64,000 nucleotides of DNA from Chryseobacterium sp. 3008163. GTDB taxonomy: Bacteria > Bacteroidota > Bacteroidia > Flavobacteriales > Weeksellaceae. A program made the translations under genes and the position numbers. Where the stretch lies: assembly GCF_003669035.1 (NCBI RefSeq), contig NZ_CP033070.1, positions 1,178,001-1,242,000 of the forward strand. Direction: 5' to 3'. The notes beneath the pieces are model-generated. The model saw only the letters and a program-made list of their open reading frames with translations, did not search any database and was not told where the DNA came from. Positions 26,900 through 36,135 of this stretch are shown here, in pieces. Each line of letters begins with the position of its first letter. The first letter of the stretch is position 1.

Positions 26900-27073
26900 A
26901 TTTTCTGATGTTTTTGAGTGGTGTAGAATAAAATTCTATCCCATAAATAGTGCGGTTAAGCAGCACTTCTTTTTTGATTAATTAAACAAAAATAGGAATT
27001 TGCAGATTTAAAAGTGAATTGTAATCTGTGAATTTTACTTTATATTCTTTTATCAGCGAAATCTGTAAAACCT
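26900..27073. other. Intergenic DNA, no gene seen
   Basis: AT-rich upstream region of the GH13 gene. Together with the repeat element (27074-27171) and a terminator (27224-27250) it fills the gap up to 27256. No reading frame here looks coding. Confidence 0.4.
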
Positions 27074-27171
27074 ACCTCTTCCCTAGCCCCGGTAGAAACG
27101 GTTACCCCACAGCAAGCGATGGCAATAGCTTTGGAGCGAGGAGTATGAGTGGATGACGGGAAATAGCTCCT
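27074..27171. repeat. Dispersed flavobacterial intergenic element
   Basis: Begins CCCTAGCCCCGGTAGAAACGG and ends GATGACGGGAAATAGCTCC. The TAGCCCCGGTAGAAACGG...GGGAAATAGCTCC skeleton is a recurrent noncoding element in Flavobacteriia. It is GC-rich against its surroundings and related in design to 8965-9021 and 14594-14714. Confidence 0.6.
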
Positions 27172-27223
27172 GAATGTGTTGGAGGGTTTGATTGTTTGGA
27201 TGTGTAATATTTATTTAATAAAA

Positions 27224-27250
27224 AACCCTGAAAATAAATTTTCAGGGCTG
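27224..27250 (-). terminator. Terminator of the pRiA4b ORF-3-like gene
   Basis: Perfect arms CCCTGAAAAT and ATTTTCAGGG with a 2-nt centre, and a T6 tract on the minus strand, just past the gene ending at 27257. Confidence 0.85.
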
Positions 27251-27256
27251 TATTTT

Positions 27257-27859
27257 TTAGATTCTATCGTCGTCGCTGTCATCTTCATCATCGAAGACAT
27301 CATCGTTGTAGTCGTCATCTTCGTCATCATCGAAGCTGTCATCATCTTCGTCTGCGAAACTGTTGCCTGCCCCGAAGTCATCTTCAAAACCAAAATCATC
27401 ATCCATCAAAGGCATTGCTGATTTTTTGTTTTTTGAGCCAGCACCTCCACTTTTGCTTGGAGCTTTTAATGGAGCATTTCCGAATCTGTAAACGGTAATT
27501 GGGTAATTCACCCCTTTTGTTTCTTCGTTCACTTCTACCAATTCGCAGAAAAACTCCCACAGGTCAAGCAAACCGTACTGAAACTGTGCTTTGTCGCCAG
27601 CATTTTCAAATGCTTCATCGATGTAAACGTCTGACATAATCTCGCCATCCCCTTCATCACTCATATCTTCCAGAGGAACACTCTTCACAATGGTACCATC
27701 TTCTTCGAGGAGATTAAAAGTAGAAAGCTCATCACCACTAAGGTTGAAAGCACTTTTGATTCCTAAATGAAGATTCCAGAGTGTTTGTTTTCCTTTAATC
27801 TCAACATCACGGAAAATATCTTCTTTTGTATCTAATATTACACGGATTTTGTAAACCAT
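27257..27859 (-). CDS. pRiA4b ORF-3-like protein with long acidic tail
   Basis: 200-aa protein of the plasmid pRiA4b ORF-3 (IS1096 TnpR-like) family. The folded N-terminal part starts YKIRVILDTKEDIFRDVEI and continues with SAFNLSGDELSTFNLL and FQYGLLDLWEFFCELVE. The last 55 residues or so are almost all Asp, Glu and Phe (DDDFGFEDDFG, then DDDEDDDYNDD). Despite the family name there is no transposon here. Function is unknown; the acidic tail suggests binding to a basic partner (inference). Confidence 0.75.
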   Translation of the reverse strand: MVYKIRVILDTKEDIFRDVEIKGKQTLWNLHLGIKSAFNLSGDELSTFNLLEEDGTIVKSVPLEDMSDEGDGEIMSDVYIDEAFENAGDKAQFQYGLLDLWEFFCELVEVNEETKGVNYPITVYRFGNAPLKAPSKSGGAGSKNKKSAMPLMDDDFGFEDDFGAGNSFADEDDDSFDDDEDDDYNDDVFDDEDDSDDDRI

Positions 27860-27912
27860 ACTACTATTCCAATTTCTATTTTTACCTTATTTCTATTGAT
27901 CAAATTCTGTTG

Positions 27913-27920
27913 CAAATATA
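27913..27920 (-). promoter_or_regulatory. Promoter -7 element (TATATTTG on minus strand)
   Basis: Exact TAnnTTTG match 54 bp before the start of the pRiA4b ORF-3-like gene. Confidence 0.45.
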
Positions 27921-27992
27921 TAATAAATGAGATTTTAGAAAAGAATATTTAATAAATTTTTAGAATTTTTTTTTGCTTACATTTTACCCGGC

Positions 27993-29024
27993 TTATTTGC
28001 TTTTTTCGAGCATAAAACTGAATTTGGTGCCTTCAAGATACACACTTTCTACCGTAATGTTTTCGTTATGAGCTTCTAATATATGTTTCACGATGGCCAA
28101 GCCTAAACCTGAACCACCCTGTCTTCGGCTTCTGCTGGTTTCTACACGGTAAAAACGCTCGAAGATTCTTGGGAGAAGTTCTTCTTTAATTCCCATTCCG
28201 TTGTCGATCACTTCGATGAGTACTTTGTTTCTGAGAACACTTGTTTTCACTACTACCTTCGCTTCCTGTCTGTTGGCGTAATGTATTGCGTTTGAAATGA
28301 GATTGATAAAAACCTGCGATATCTTTTGTTTGTCGGCTTCTACAAATATCTGACTGTGTAAAGTCTGTAATTGTAAAACTGTATTATTTTTCTCAGCTTC
28401 CAAATCAAGAAGATCAAAGATTTCTTTAACCAAGATATTAACATCAAATTTTGAAACGGTAACATCTATTTCTCCTGCTTCCAGCCTGTTAATCATATCC
28501 AAATCATTGACGATTGCAATCAATCTTTCGACGGAAATACCGATTCTTTCAAGATATTTGTCTCTGATGTTTAGATTTTCTACACCGCCTTCACTCAAGG
28601 TTTCTACGTATCCCTGAATTGAAAAAAGTGGAGTTTTAAGCTCATGAGATACGTTTCCGATGTATTCTTTACGGTAGCTTTCCATCTTTTTCATCACTTC
28701 CATCTCGGTGACTTTTTGCTGGTTGAAGTCGGAGAATCTTTCACCCAATTCTTTTAAGGTGATATTTTCCTGATTGTCGTAAACAATCTCTTCCGGCAAA
28801 ATTTTGGAGATATTTCTTACCTGCTTTTTGGCATAGTAACTGAAAAGTAATTCGAGAACTACGTAATTGACGACAAACATGACCAAGACAGAGATGATAA
28901 AACCTATTTTAAAAAATGAGTTGTGGTCATATTTTTCGTTGAGGGCATCAAAAATGACGACCAAAACCAACATCACCAATGTCAATAGACATGATGAGAT
29001 GAAACTAAGTCTGTAAAATTTCAA
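27993..29024 (-). CDS. PhoR-like sensor histidine kinase
   Basis: 343-aa membrane kinase. Two helices at the N-terminus (LLTLVMLVLVVIF and FIISVLVMFVVNYVVLELL) enclose almost no periplasmic loop. The H-box is YIGNVSHELKTPLFSIQGY, the N-box NLISNAIHYA, the G-boxes DNGMGIKEE and GGSGLGLAIVKHI. Architecture and length match PhoR-type kinases. The partner response regulator lies 46 bp upstream in the same operon, and a TonB receptor operon faces it. A phosphate signal is possible but not shown by the sequence. Confidence 0.88.
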   Translation of the reverse strand: MKFYRLSFISSCLLTLVMLVLVVIFDALNEKYDHNSFFKIGFIISVLVMFVVNYVVLELLFSYYAKKQVRNISKILPEEIVYDNQENITLKELGERFSDFNQQKVTEMEVMKKMESYRKEYIGNVSHELKTPLFSIQGYVETLSEGGVENLNIRDKYLERIGISVERLIAIVNDLDMINRLEAGEIDVTVSKFDVNILVKEIFDLLDLEAEKNNTVLQLQTLHSQIFVEADKQKISQVFINLISNAIHYANRQEAKVVVKTSVLRNKVLIEVIDNGMGIKEELLPRIFERFYRVETSRSRRQGGSGLGLAIVKHILEAHNENITVESVYLEGTKFSFMLEKSK

Positions 29025-29070
29025 TTTTACAAATATTTAAGGGGTTATAAGTAAAGATAGGATTTTTGAA

Positions 29071-29754
29071 TTAAACAATCAATTTATATCCAATTCCTTT
29101 TAAAGTCTGAATGGTATTGATTCCTAATTTTTCTCTTAGTCTTCTGATGTGTACGTCGATGGTTCTTTCGCCCACAATCACATCATTTCCCCAAACTCTT
29201 TCTAAAATCTCTTCTCTTTTGAATACTTTCTCAGTGTTTGAAGCTAAAAGATATAAAAGATCAAATTCTTTCTTTGGAAGTAAAAACTGCTGTCCGCTTT
29301 TTGAAACTCTAAAGTTATCTTTATCTATTATCAAATCTCCAACTTCAATGAGTTTTGCATTATCAGAAACCAGAGAAGTCAACTGTAACAAAGCGTTTAC
29401 TTTTGAAATCAGAATTTTCGGTTTGATTAACTTTACGATATAATCATTAGCTCCTGCCTGAAAACCTGCCAACTGAGAAAACTCTTCACTTCTTGCAGAA
29501 AGGAAAACGATCAAACTTTTTTGAAGTTCTTTTATTTTACGTAATTCCTGACACGTTTCGATACCGTCTTTTTCTGGCATCATGACATCTAATAAGATAA
29601 GATCCGGGATAATTTCTTTGGCTTTTTCTATACCTTCGTTTCCGTTTGTAGCGGTAGTAACATCGTAGCCTTCTTTTTCTAAATTGTATGAAAGAATTTC
29701 GAGAATATCCAGTTCATCATCAATTAATAGAATCTTTTTTTGGTTCATTTTCAA
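29071..29754 (-). CDS. PhoB/OmpR-type response regulator
   Basis: 227-aa regulator. Receiver domain at 1-120: acidic pair in LLIDDELD, phospho-acceptor Asp in LILLDVMMPEKDG, switch residue in VFLSARS. The conserved Lys is followed by Leu (DYIVKLIKPK) where most receivers have Lys-Pro, a small departure. The winged-helix domain follows, with LPKKEFDLLYLLASN, RTIDVHIRRLREKLG and TLKGIGYKL. It is the first gene of the pair with the histidine kinase and is divergent from the TonB receptor operon. Confidence 0.9.
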   Translation of the reverse strand: MKMNQKKILLIDDELDILEILSYNLEKEGYDVTTATNGNEGIEKAKEIIPDLILLDVMMPEKDGIETCQELRKIKELQKSLIVFLSARSEEFSQLAGFQAGANDYIVKLIKPKILISKVNALLQLTSLVSDNAKLIEVGDLIIDKDNFRVSKSGQQFLLPKKEFDLLYLLASNTEKVFKREEILERVWGNDVIVGERTIDVHIRRLREKLGINTIQTLKGIGYKLIV

Positions 29755-29765
29755 TTTTTACATTT

Positions 29766-29773
29766 CAAAGTTA
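29766..29773 (-). promoter_or_regulatory. Promoter -7 element (TAACTTTG on minus strand)
   Basis: TAnnTTTG match 12 bp upstream of the response regulator start. This would give a very short leader. Confidence 0.4.
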
Positions 29774-29881
29774 ACAAAATTTAAGCAACATGATTGATAA
29801 TTCGTTTTCATTCACATAAACTTAATATTAAAGGGTATTTCGTAATGTTTAGTTAAGAAATATTTAAAATTAACTAAACCA

Positions 29882-29909
29882 TTTGCAACCCAATTGTTTT
29901 ATTCCTTTG
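29882..29909 (+). promoter_or_regulatory. Bacteroidota-type promoter of the TonB receptor operon
   Basis: TTTG at 29882-29885 and TTCCTTTG (one mismatch to TAnnTTTG) at 29902-29909, spaced 16 bp. A purine-rich AAAGGAAG precedes the ATG at 29946, which supports that start. Confidence 0.5.
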
Positions 29910-29945
29910 CACCGAAAGAATCTACAAACTAAAGGAAGTAAAATA

Positions 29946-32590
29946 ATGAAAATTTATAAACTCAGCATTGCAGTCTTATTTTTATCTGGATCTGTATTCT
30001 ATGCTCAAGAGAAAGTGCAAGATACGGTAAAGAAAGAAAAGGCAATTGAAGGAGTAGTAATTCAAGGAAGTACTAATAAGAAGACTGAAACGGCAGTCTT
30101 AGGTGAACAAAAACGAGCTATCATTCAAAAACAGGCGATAAGCGCTGAAGAAATCTCAAGAAAAGGCATCTCTAACGTTGAGCAGGGACTTACAAAAGTA
30201 ACTGGTATTACAACAGTAGAAGGAAGAGGTCTTTTCGTAAGAGGTCTTGAAGAAAGATACAACTATCTTTTAATCAACGGATTAGGATCACCTTCAAACA
30301 ATCCTTTCCAAAAAATCATTGCTTTAAAGCAGTTTCCAACTGATGTTGTTGGTAAGCTAAATATTTATAAAACGTTTAACTCAAATCTTTACGGAGATTT
30401 TGCCGGTGCAACTTTCGATATAGAAACAATGACTATCGACAAATCTTTTTCTAAAATTGAATTTGGAGTTGGAGTAAACACCTTAAGTACATTCAGAGAT
30501 AATTTTAAAGTATCTGAAGGAGCTGACGGGATGGAGGGTTATTTGGGATTAAATTCAAAAAATAGAAAATTACCTACTGAAGTCAGAAATTCTAGACCAA
30601 ATAACTACAGATTTACTGCTGATCAATCATTAAATTCATTTAAAGATACTTGGAATGTAGATAATGTAAAATCTATGCCTAACACAAGCATCGGTTTTAC
30701 CACTGCTCAAAAAGTAAAAATGAGCGAATCTGGAAACTTAGGGATTATCTTTTCACTAAATCAGGCTACCAAATTTGAGTATAAAGAGGGAACCAACAGC
30801 CAATTCAGATCACAAGGACAAAATTCATTTATTGACAACATGAATTTCCTTAATCGTAAACAATATAATTACGAAACAGAATCTTCTGCTTTGTTAGCAT
30901 TAGGATATAAAAACAAAGGAACGAATATTAACTTAAATGCTATCTATTTACAAAATACAAATAATATCATTGAAGATAATTTTGGATACAAGGATAATCA
31001 AGTACAGAATGAAAATTCAGGTTTCTTTAGAACTAATCAATTAGATATTTCGAGATTTTTAGATTTACAATTAACTGCTTCTCAGAAAATCAACGATAGA
31101 AATCAAATAAAAGCAGGAGCTAGTTATGTTGTAAATAACTACAGTCAGCCAGACAGAAAAATTATAGAAGGTAACCGTACTGATCCAAATACGGGAGCAA
31201 TTCTTTCTGAAGGTAACATCCAAATGCGTTATGGAGGAAACAACCTTATCCGTCAGTATTTAGATGTTGACTCTAGGTTCTATGGTTCGGCATTCGCAGA
31301 ATATCAATTATCTCTAGGTGAGAAAGGAGAAAGAAAAGATTTTCCTATCCAAATTGCAGTTGGTTATAATGGATTCTCCGATTTTAGAAAAACCTCTTAT
31401 CGATTTTTATTTGGAAGAACGGCAAGTAGTTCACTATCTCCATTTGTTGTAAATGTTGATACACCACAAAACACATTTGATGCTTCAATAAGAAATGGAG
31501 ATCTATTCTATCAGGAAGGCTCGGATATCTCACAATTCTACTCAAGTTTCTATCAAATCATTAATGGAGGTTATGCTAACATTAATTTGAAACCAAATGA
31601 TACCTGGGATATTTTACTAGGAGCCAGATATGAAAATGACATGACGCTTATCCGTTATTCTGACCAAAGTGCCAATACAAAAGTAAATTTGGAGAAAAAT
31701 TTAGATTTCTTTCTTCCATCTTTAGCGGTGAAAAAAGCAGTTAATGATAGAAATAATTTAAGATTTTCATTCAGTAAAACTGTTACACGTCCTATTCTTA
31801 TAGAGACATTGCCTATTACGTATATAAATCCTGATAACGTAAATATTGTTGGTAATCCTGATATTAAAAATAGTGAAAACTACAATTTAGATTTAAAATG
31901 GGAATATTTCCCATCTGCAAAAGAGATGTTTGCAGTCAACTTATTTGCAAAAAGAATAGATAATGCAATCGAACGTTCTTTGGTAGCTTCAGGAAATGCG
32001 ACAGGTTCAACAATTACCTTTTTTAACGCCAAGAGAGCAGATTTGTTTGGTATTGAGTTGGAAGGAATTTTAAGCTTAAAAAGAATCTCCGAATCACTTA
32101 GCAGATTCACCTTAGGAGCAAACGCTACAATCATGCATTCTAATGTTGAAAGAAGTCAGGAGCAACTTAACATGGAAGAACCTACATGGTTTAAATCTAC
32201 TGGTGAAGTATTGCGTAAAAGAGGTCTTCAAGGTGCTTCTCCTTACACAATTAATGCAGATTTGAGATATGAATTAAAAAGTCGTAACAACTTAGCACAC
32301 ACATTATCTCTTGTATACAATGTCTCAGGAAGTAAAATATTTGCTACAGGAGGTACAGGTACTGACAATTATTATGAAAAGCCATTTAGCCAATTCGATT
32401 TTGTTTATCAGGGGCAACTGTCAAAAATTGGAACTTAAAATTTGCTGTACAGAATATATTAGATAGCAAATACAAAATATTACTTGGCGACAAAAACTAT
32501 ATCCCATTAAATGTACAAAATGGAGACACTACACTCGTTGATTACTATAAAGGAATCACCTTCAATTTTACAGTAGGATATACATTCTAA
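29946..32590 (+). pseudogene. TonB-dependent outer-membrane receptor (frameshifted near C-terminus)
   Basis: Outer-membrane importer of about 880 aa when repaired. A signal peptide (FLSGSVFYAQ) and a plug domain (EEISRKGISNVEQGLTKVTG, VRGLEERYNYLLINGLGS) precede a 22-strand-type barrel. The frame stops at 32438, but the next frame continues NWNLKFAVQNILDSKYKI and ends FNFTVGYTF, the normal aromatic barrel terminus, stopping at 32588-32590. One more A in the A5 run 32423-32427 restores it. There is no CarboxypepD-like N-terminal domain. Two lipoprotein genes follow and a PhoBR-like pair is divergent. Substrate unknown. Confidence 0.88.
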
Positions 32591-32618
32591 AATTTAAAAA
32601 TAAAAAATAAGTATAAAA

Positions 32619-33838
32619 ATGAAAAAAAGAGTTTTATCTTTATTATCGTTAACAGCAGTGTTAACATTGGCCCTAAATTCATGTACTATTGACGTAAATG
32701 ATGGCTTAGGAGAAGGTACCACAATTACAACTCCAGGAACGACTGAAAATGTACTAAGCGGAAGCGGAACATTATCAGGAACTATCGCAAAAGACCTTTT
32801 GATCAAAAAGGAAATTATACTTTAGATGGAATTGTTAAGATTACAAATAACGCCACAATTACAATTGAAGCGGGAGCTACTTTCAACGTTGTAACAACTA
32901 AAACAAGTGGTTTAGTAATCCTTCAGGATGGAAGCATTAACGCTGTTGGTACAGCCAACGAGCCTATTGTATTTACTACATCTACTAAAACTGCTGGTGA
33001 TTGGGGTGGCATTACTTTATATGGAAGTGCTCCTATAAAAGCTGTAAATGGAAATACTCAAGCACTTTCCGAAGATGGAAATAACGTTTATTATGGCGGT
33101 AATGATGCTAATGATAATTCTGGAACCATGAAATTTGTACGTGTAGAATATGCAGGTAAAAAAATTGGTGATGGTACTTCAGAAACAAACTCTATGACAT
33201 TCTACGCTGTAGGAGCAGGAACTGTTTTAGAAAATTTAGTTGCATACAAAGGAACTGATGACGGATATGAATTCTTCGGAGGAACTGTAAGTGCTAAAAA
33301 CATTGTTTCTTATGGTAATTATGATGACTCATTCGACTGGCAAGATGCTTGGAGCGGACAGAACAATACCAATTGGTATGCATTCCAAACAGGTACAGGA
33401 AATTTCGGAATGGAGATTGAAGCATCTGGAAATGCAGATAATGTTGCTCCAAAGGTTTCAAACATAACTTTAATCAGAAATACCAACACTAATCCTGAAT
33501 CAGCAAATTCACCAGAGATTTCTGCAATCCAATTTAAGAAGCACGGAACAGGTATTTTCTCTAATGTTTATATTAGCGGATACAAAAACATCGGAACTCA
33601 AAAGAGTTATGCAGTTCTTATCCAAGATGCTGCGACTGAAACTAGCCAGGTAAACACAGGAAAAATTGCTGTAACACCTCTTACTTATTTGAACTCTGAT
33701 AACCCATTAGTTTGGGGTTATGCTTATACTCCTAATGGAGCTAAAGTTTTCACCAATACAGCTACTGTAACTAAAGTTTCTTTACCAGCAGGAGCTTGGG
33801 CAACTGTAGACGGAGTTAATCTTCTTTCTGCTTTATAA
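32619..33838 (+). pseudogene. Surface lipoprotein paired with TonB receptor (frameshifted)
   Basis: Lipoprotein of about 406 aa when repaired. The signal peptide ends in a lipobox (LALNSC). The frame stops at 32825, while the next frame reads NYTLDGIVKITNNATITIEAGATF and continues to 33838. One extra A in the A5 run 32805-32809 joins them. The body has short repeated strands ([45 protein letters not shown]) that suggest a parallel beta-helix. It is a paralogue of 34881-36041. Its position 28 bp behind the receptor suggests a substrate-binding partner. Confidence 0.8.
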
Positions 33839-33839
33839 G

Positions 33840-33872
33840 ATTAAGTAATTAGTTTCTTCATATCAAATTGAA
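33840..33872 (+). repeat. 33-bp direct repeat, copy 1
   Basis: ATTAAGTAATTAGTTTCTTC and the following 13 bases, directly after the stop of the first lipoprotein. It matches 34688-34720 at 32 of 33 positions. The two copies bracket the DUF6896-type cassette. Confidence 0.8.
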
Positions 33873-33903
33873 TCCCTCAGGAAAATTACCTGAGGGATTT
33901 TCT
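33871..33903 (+). terminator. Terminator of the TonB receptor operon
   Basis: Arms AATCCCTCAGG and CCTGAGGGATT around AAAATTA, followed by TTT. It begins at the end of repeat copy 1. The following 170 bp up to 34075 hold nothing I can identify. Confidence 0.8.
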
Positions 33904-34075
33904 ATTCTTCAAAGGTATTGTGAAAGGTTCTTTTCTAAATTTACCTGTAGACTTGCTATTTGCGTAAAACATTTGAACATATTGTTTTTAGTGAAGATTA
34001 CATCACTTTTTCACAAAAGTAAAGTATATATAATTAAAAAATCAATAACTAAATCAGATTTTAAGGTATGACTGA

Positions 34076-34476
34076 TTAGATAATATACTCATATACTTTC
34101 CAAATTGTACCTCCCCAAGTCATCCAAGATAACTTTCCTTGTTCTATTAAGTGATATAATTCTATTTCTAAATAATTATCTGATAAATTCTCATTTTTAT
34201 ATTTAGGATGAGTCATAATGAATTGTTTAAACTTCCATAAAGAAAAAGAAATATTATTTACAGAATAATCATAATCACATGTAATACCATCTTTTTCTAC
34301 ACAGCAGCCTGCCCCATGAAATCTATATGTGTACCTATCTAGCTCTCCTTCTCTCTGGAAATAGACCCCTATCCCTGATAAAATTCTATCACTTTTTTTA
34401 TATCATACTTTTCTCTAATAGCCTTTTCAAAATTTTTAATAAAAATGAGATAATCATTTAATATTTGTTCTACCAT
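34076..34476 (-). pseudogene. DUF6896-like protein (frameshifted)
   Basis: About 133 aa when repaired. The first frame runs MVEQILNDYLIFIKNFEKA...KKVIEF and stops at 34369; the next frame continues SGIGVYFQREGELDRYTYRF and ends TIWKVYEYII at 34076. One extra base in the A4 run 34380-34383 joins them. The FHGAGCCVEKDGI and ISFSLWKFKQFIMTHPKY blocks resemble DUF6896 proteins, some of which sit in toxin-immunity loci. The cassette is very AT-rich and flanked by direct repeats, so it looks acquired. Function unknown. Confidence 0.6.
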
Positions 34477-34489
34477 AAAATCTATATTG

Positions 34490-34639
34490 TTAATCAAATA
34501 AACCCTGTTCAATTTGTTTGACCTTTTCGGAATGTTTCTCCATTGCTTTTGTTCTTGATAAATCTTGAATATCAAGAGGTGATTCTCCAAAATAGCCGCT
34601 TTTATGCCATAATATCCATTTAATATATACTTTTTTATA
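34490..34639 (-). other. Remnant coding frame upstream of the DUF6896-like gene
   Basis: Open frame without a start at its upstream end, reading VYIKWILWHKSGYFGESP and ending SEKVKQIEQGLFD with a stop 14 bp before the next ATG. The amphipathic, charged end looks like the C-terminus of a real protein whose N-terminal part is missing. I do not recognise the family. It may be the truncated partner (for example an effector) of the DUF6896-like protein. Confidence 0.35.
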
Positions 34640-34687
34640 TTATTTTGCAAATTTCATTCAAATATTTTCAAGTTTCTTTTTAGCCGA

Positions 34688-34720
34688 ATTAAGTAATTAG
34701 TTTCTTTATATCAAATTGAA
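34688..34720 (+). repeat. 33-bp direct repeat, copy 2
   Basis: Same sequence as 33840-33872 with one C-to-T change. It lies just beyond the DUF6896-type cassette and is again followed by a terminator-like hairpin. Confidence 0.8.
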
Positions 34721-34766
34721 AACCGTGCCGGGAATTAACTTTTCGGGCGCGGTTATTTTTTATAAA
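34719..34766 (+). terminator. Terminator-like hairpin after repeat copy 2
   Basis: Arms AACCGTGCC and GGGCGCGGTT (with wobble) followed by ATTTTTT. There is no intact plus-strand gene directly before it, so it is probably a relic of the same 3' region that gave repeat copy 1. Confidence 0.5.
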
Positions 34767-34880
34767 GATTTAAATTCATTGCAGTTTGAATTGGGAAACT
34801 AAGCAGAAAAATGGTAATTTGGTATTCTCATTCAAAATAGATAGACAAAAAAACCGTTGAAGGAGAATAACCTGAGAATT

Positions 34881-36041
34881 ATGAAGAAAAATTACTTTAG
34901 ATTAATCATTGCTGCATTCATTATTGGCTCGTCATCCATCATTTATTCATGTAGTGAGGATGAAGAAACAATTACCGAAATAGTAACGACGGGAATTGCT
35001 CAGGATCCTGATAATTTTAAAGGTGAAGTGACCAGCGGACAGGTGGTAACGCTTGATCCACTGAAATCTTATCAACTCACAGGTACAGTTATTATTAAAA
35101 ATGGCGGAACGCTTGTCATTCCTGCCGGGATAAAAATTACTGCAACAGCAGGTCATTTATCTTATATTTTGGTTGAACAAGGTGGGAAAATTTACGTCAA
35201 CGGAACAGCAGGATCTCCGGTTGTATTCACATCAGAAACCACCGAAACAGGAAACTGGGGCGGAATCGTCATTTGCGGAAAAGCTCCCATTAACACAGGA
35301 AGTTCAGGTTCTTCTGAAATTGCAAATTCCATCTATGGTGGAACTGAGGCGACCGATAATTCCGGATCTTTAACTTTTGTACGAATTGAATATGCGGGGG
35401 CTGAATTTTCTGCTGGCAAAAAATTCAACGGACTTTCACTTTTTGGAATTGGGAATACAACAAAGGTTGAAAGTGTAGCACTTTTAAATACTGCTGATGA
35501 CGGTATAGAAATTTATGGTGGAACTGTCAATGTTTCCAACATCGTTTCTGTTGGCAACACCAATCACGCATTCAGCTATAAAGACGGATGGGTGGGCAAT
35601 GCCTCAAATATTTACACCAAAAGAAAAACAGACGGCACAGGCAATACGGGAATTACAGGCATTAATAATGCCAGCAACGATAACGCTTCACCAAGATCAA
35701 ACCCCACCATCAAAAACGTCACGTTCATCGGTGCCAATTCCGGTGAATCTGATGGAATCAAATTAAAACAAGGAACGTATGCGGTCTTAGATAATATCGT
35801 TTTTTCTAATTGGTCGAAAGGCGTTACCATAGAAAGCGATTCTACCGTTGCACGTTTTAACGGAAAAAAGAGAATCACAAATCTCTTATTTGAAAATACA
35901 ACGACAGAAGTCTCATTAAAATCTTCTGCAGGCTCACCCGTTACGATTATTGATACAACTTACACAAAGAAACCTGATGCAACCGGAGCAGGAAACGGTA
36001 TTTTAGTACCATCTTGGGCTACAGGCTGGTCTGGATTGTAA
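34881..36041 (+). CDS. Surface lipoprotein, paralogue of the TonB-receptor-linked lipoprotein
   Basis: 386-aa lipoprotein starting at the ATG at 34881. The lipobox is IIYSCSED. Repeating short strands (GGTLVIPAGIKITATAG, GNWGGIVICGKAPIN, LTFVRIEYAG, DDGIEIYGGTVNVSNIVSVGN) match those of the 32619 gene block for block and suggest a parallel beta-helix. It differs in the loops and ends in LVPSWATGWSGL. It probably belongs to the same uptake system, although the inserted cassette now separates it from the operon. Ligand unknown. Confidence 0.75.
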   Translation: MKKNYFRLIIAAFIIGSSSIIYSCSEDEETITEIVTTGIAQDPDNFKGEVTSGQVVTLDPLKSYQLTGTVIIKNGGTLVIPAGIKITATAGHLSYILVEQGGKIYVNGTAGSPVVFTSETTETGNWGGIVICGKAPINTGSSGSSEIANSIYGGTEATDNSGSLTFVRIEYAGAEFSAGKKFNGLSLFGIGNTTKVESVALLNTADDGIEIYGGTVNVSNIVSVGNTNHAFSYKDGWVGNASNIYTKRKTDGTGNTGITGINNASNDNASPRSNPTIKNVTFIGANSGESDGIKLKQGTYAVLDNIVFSNWSKGVTIESDSTVARFNGKKRITNLLFENTTTEVSLKSSAGSPVTIIDTTYTKKPDATGAGNGILVPSWATGWSGL

Positions 36042-36067
36042 TAATTTAAATAAATTTTAGCTTAATA

Positions 36068-36103
36068 AAAAATTCCTCAGAAAATCTCTGAGGAATTTTT
36101 AGT
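36068..36103. terminator. Bidirectional terminator
   Basis: Perfect arms AAATTCCTCAG and CTGAGGAATTT around AAAATCT, with A and T tracts on either side, between the converging lipoprotein and mreB genes. Confidence 0.85.
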
Positions 36104-36135
36104 TGATCATCAAAGACCAATATTTTTAGATCAGA

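Noticed and set aside
27257..27859. Transposon passenger gene
   Set aside because: The family name refers to IS1096, but there is no transposase, terminal inverted repeat or target duplication here.
33868..34071. Open frame of 67 codons after the first lipoprotein
   Set aside because: It starts inside the direct repeat and terminator and has no recognisable protein features.
34369..34650. Open frame of 93 codons on the minus strand
   Set aside because: Its second half is the true start of the DUF6896-like gene and its first half runs out of frame over the remnant at 34490-34639, so it is not one gene.
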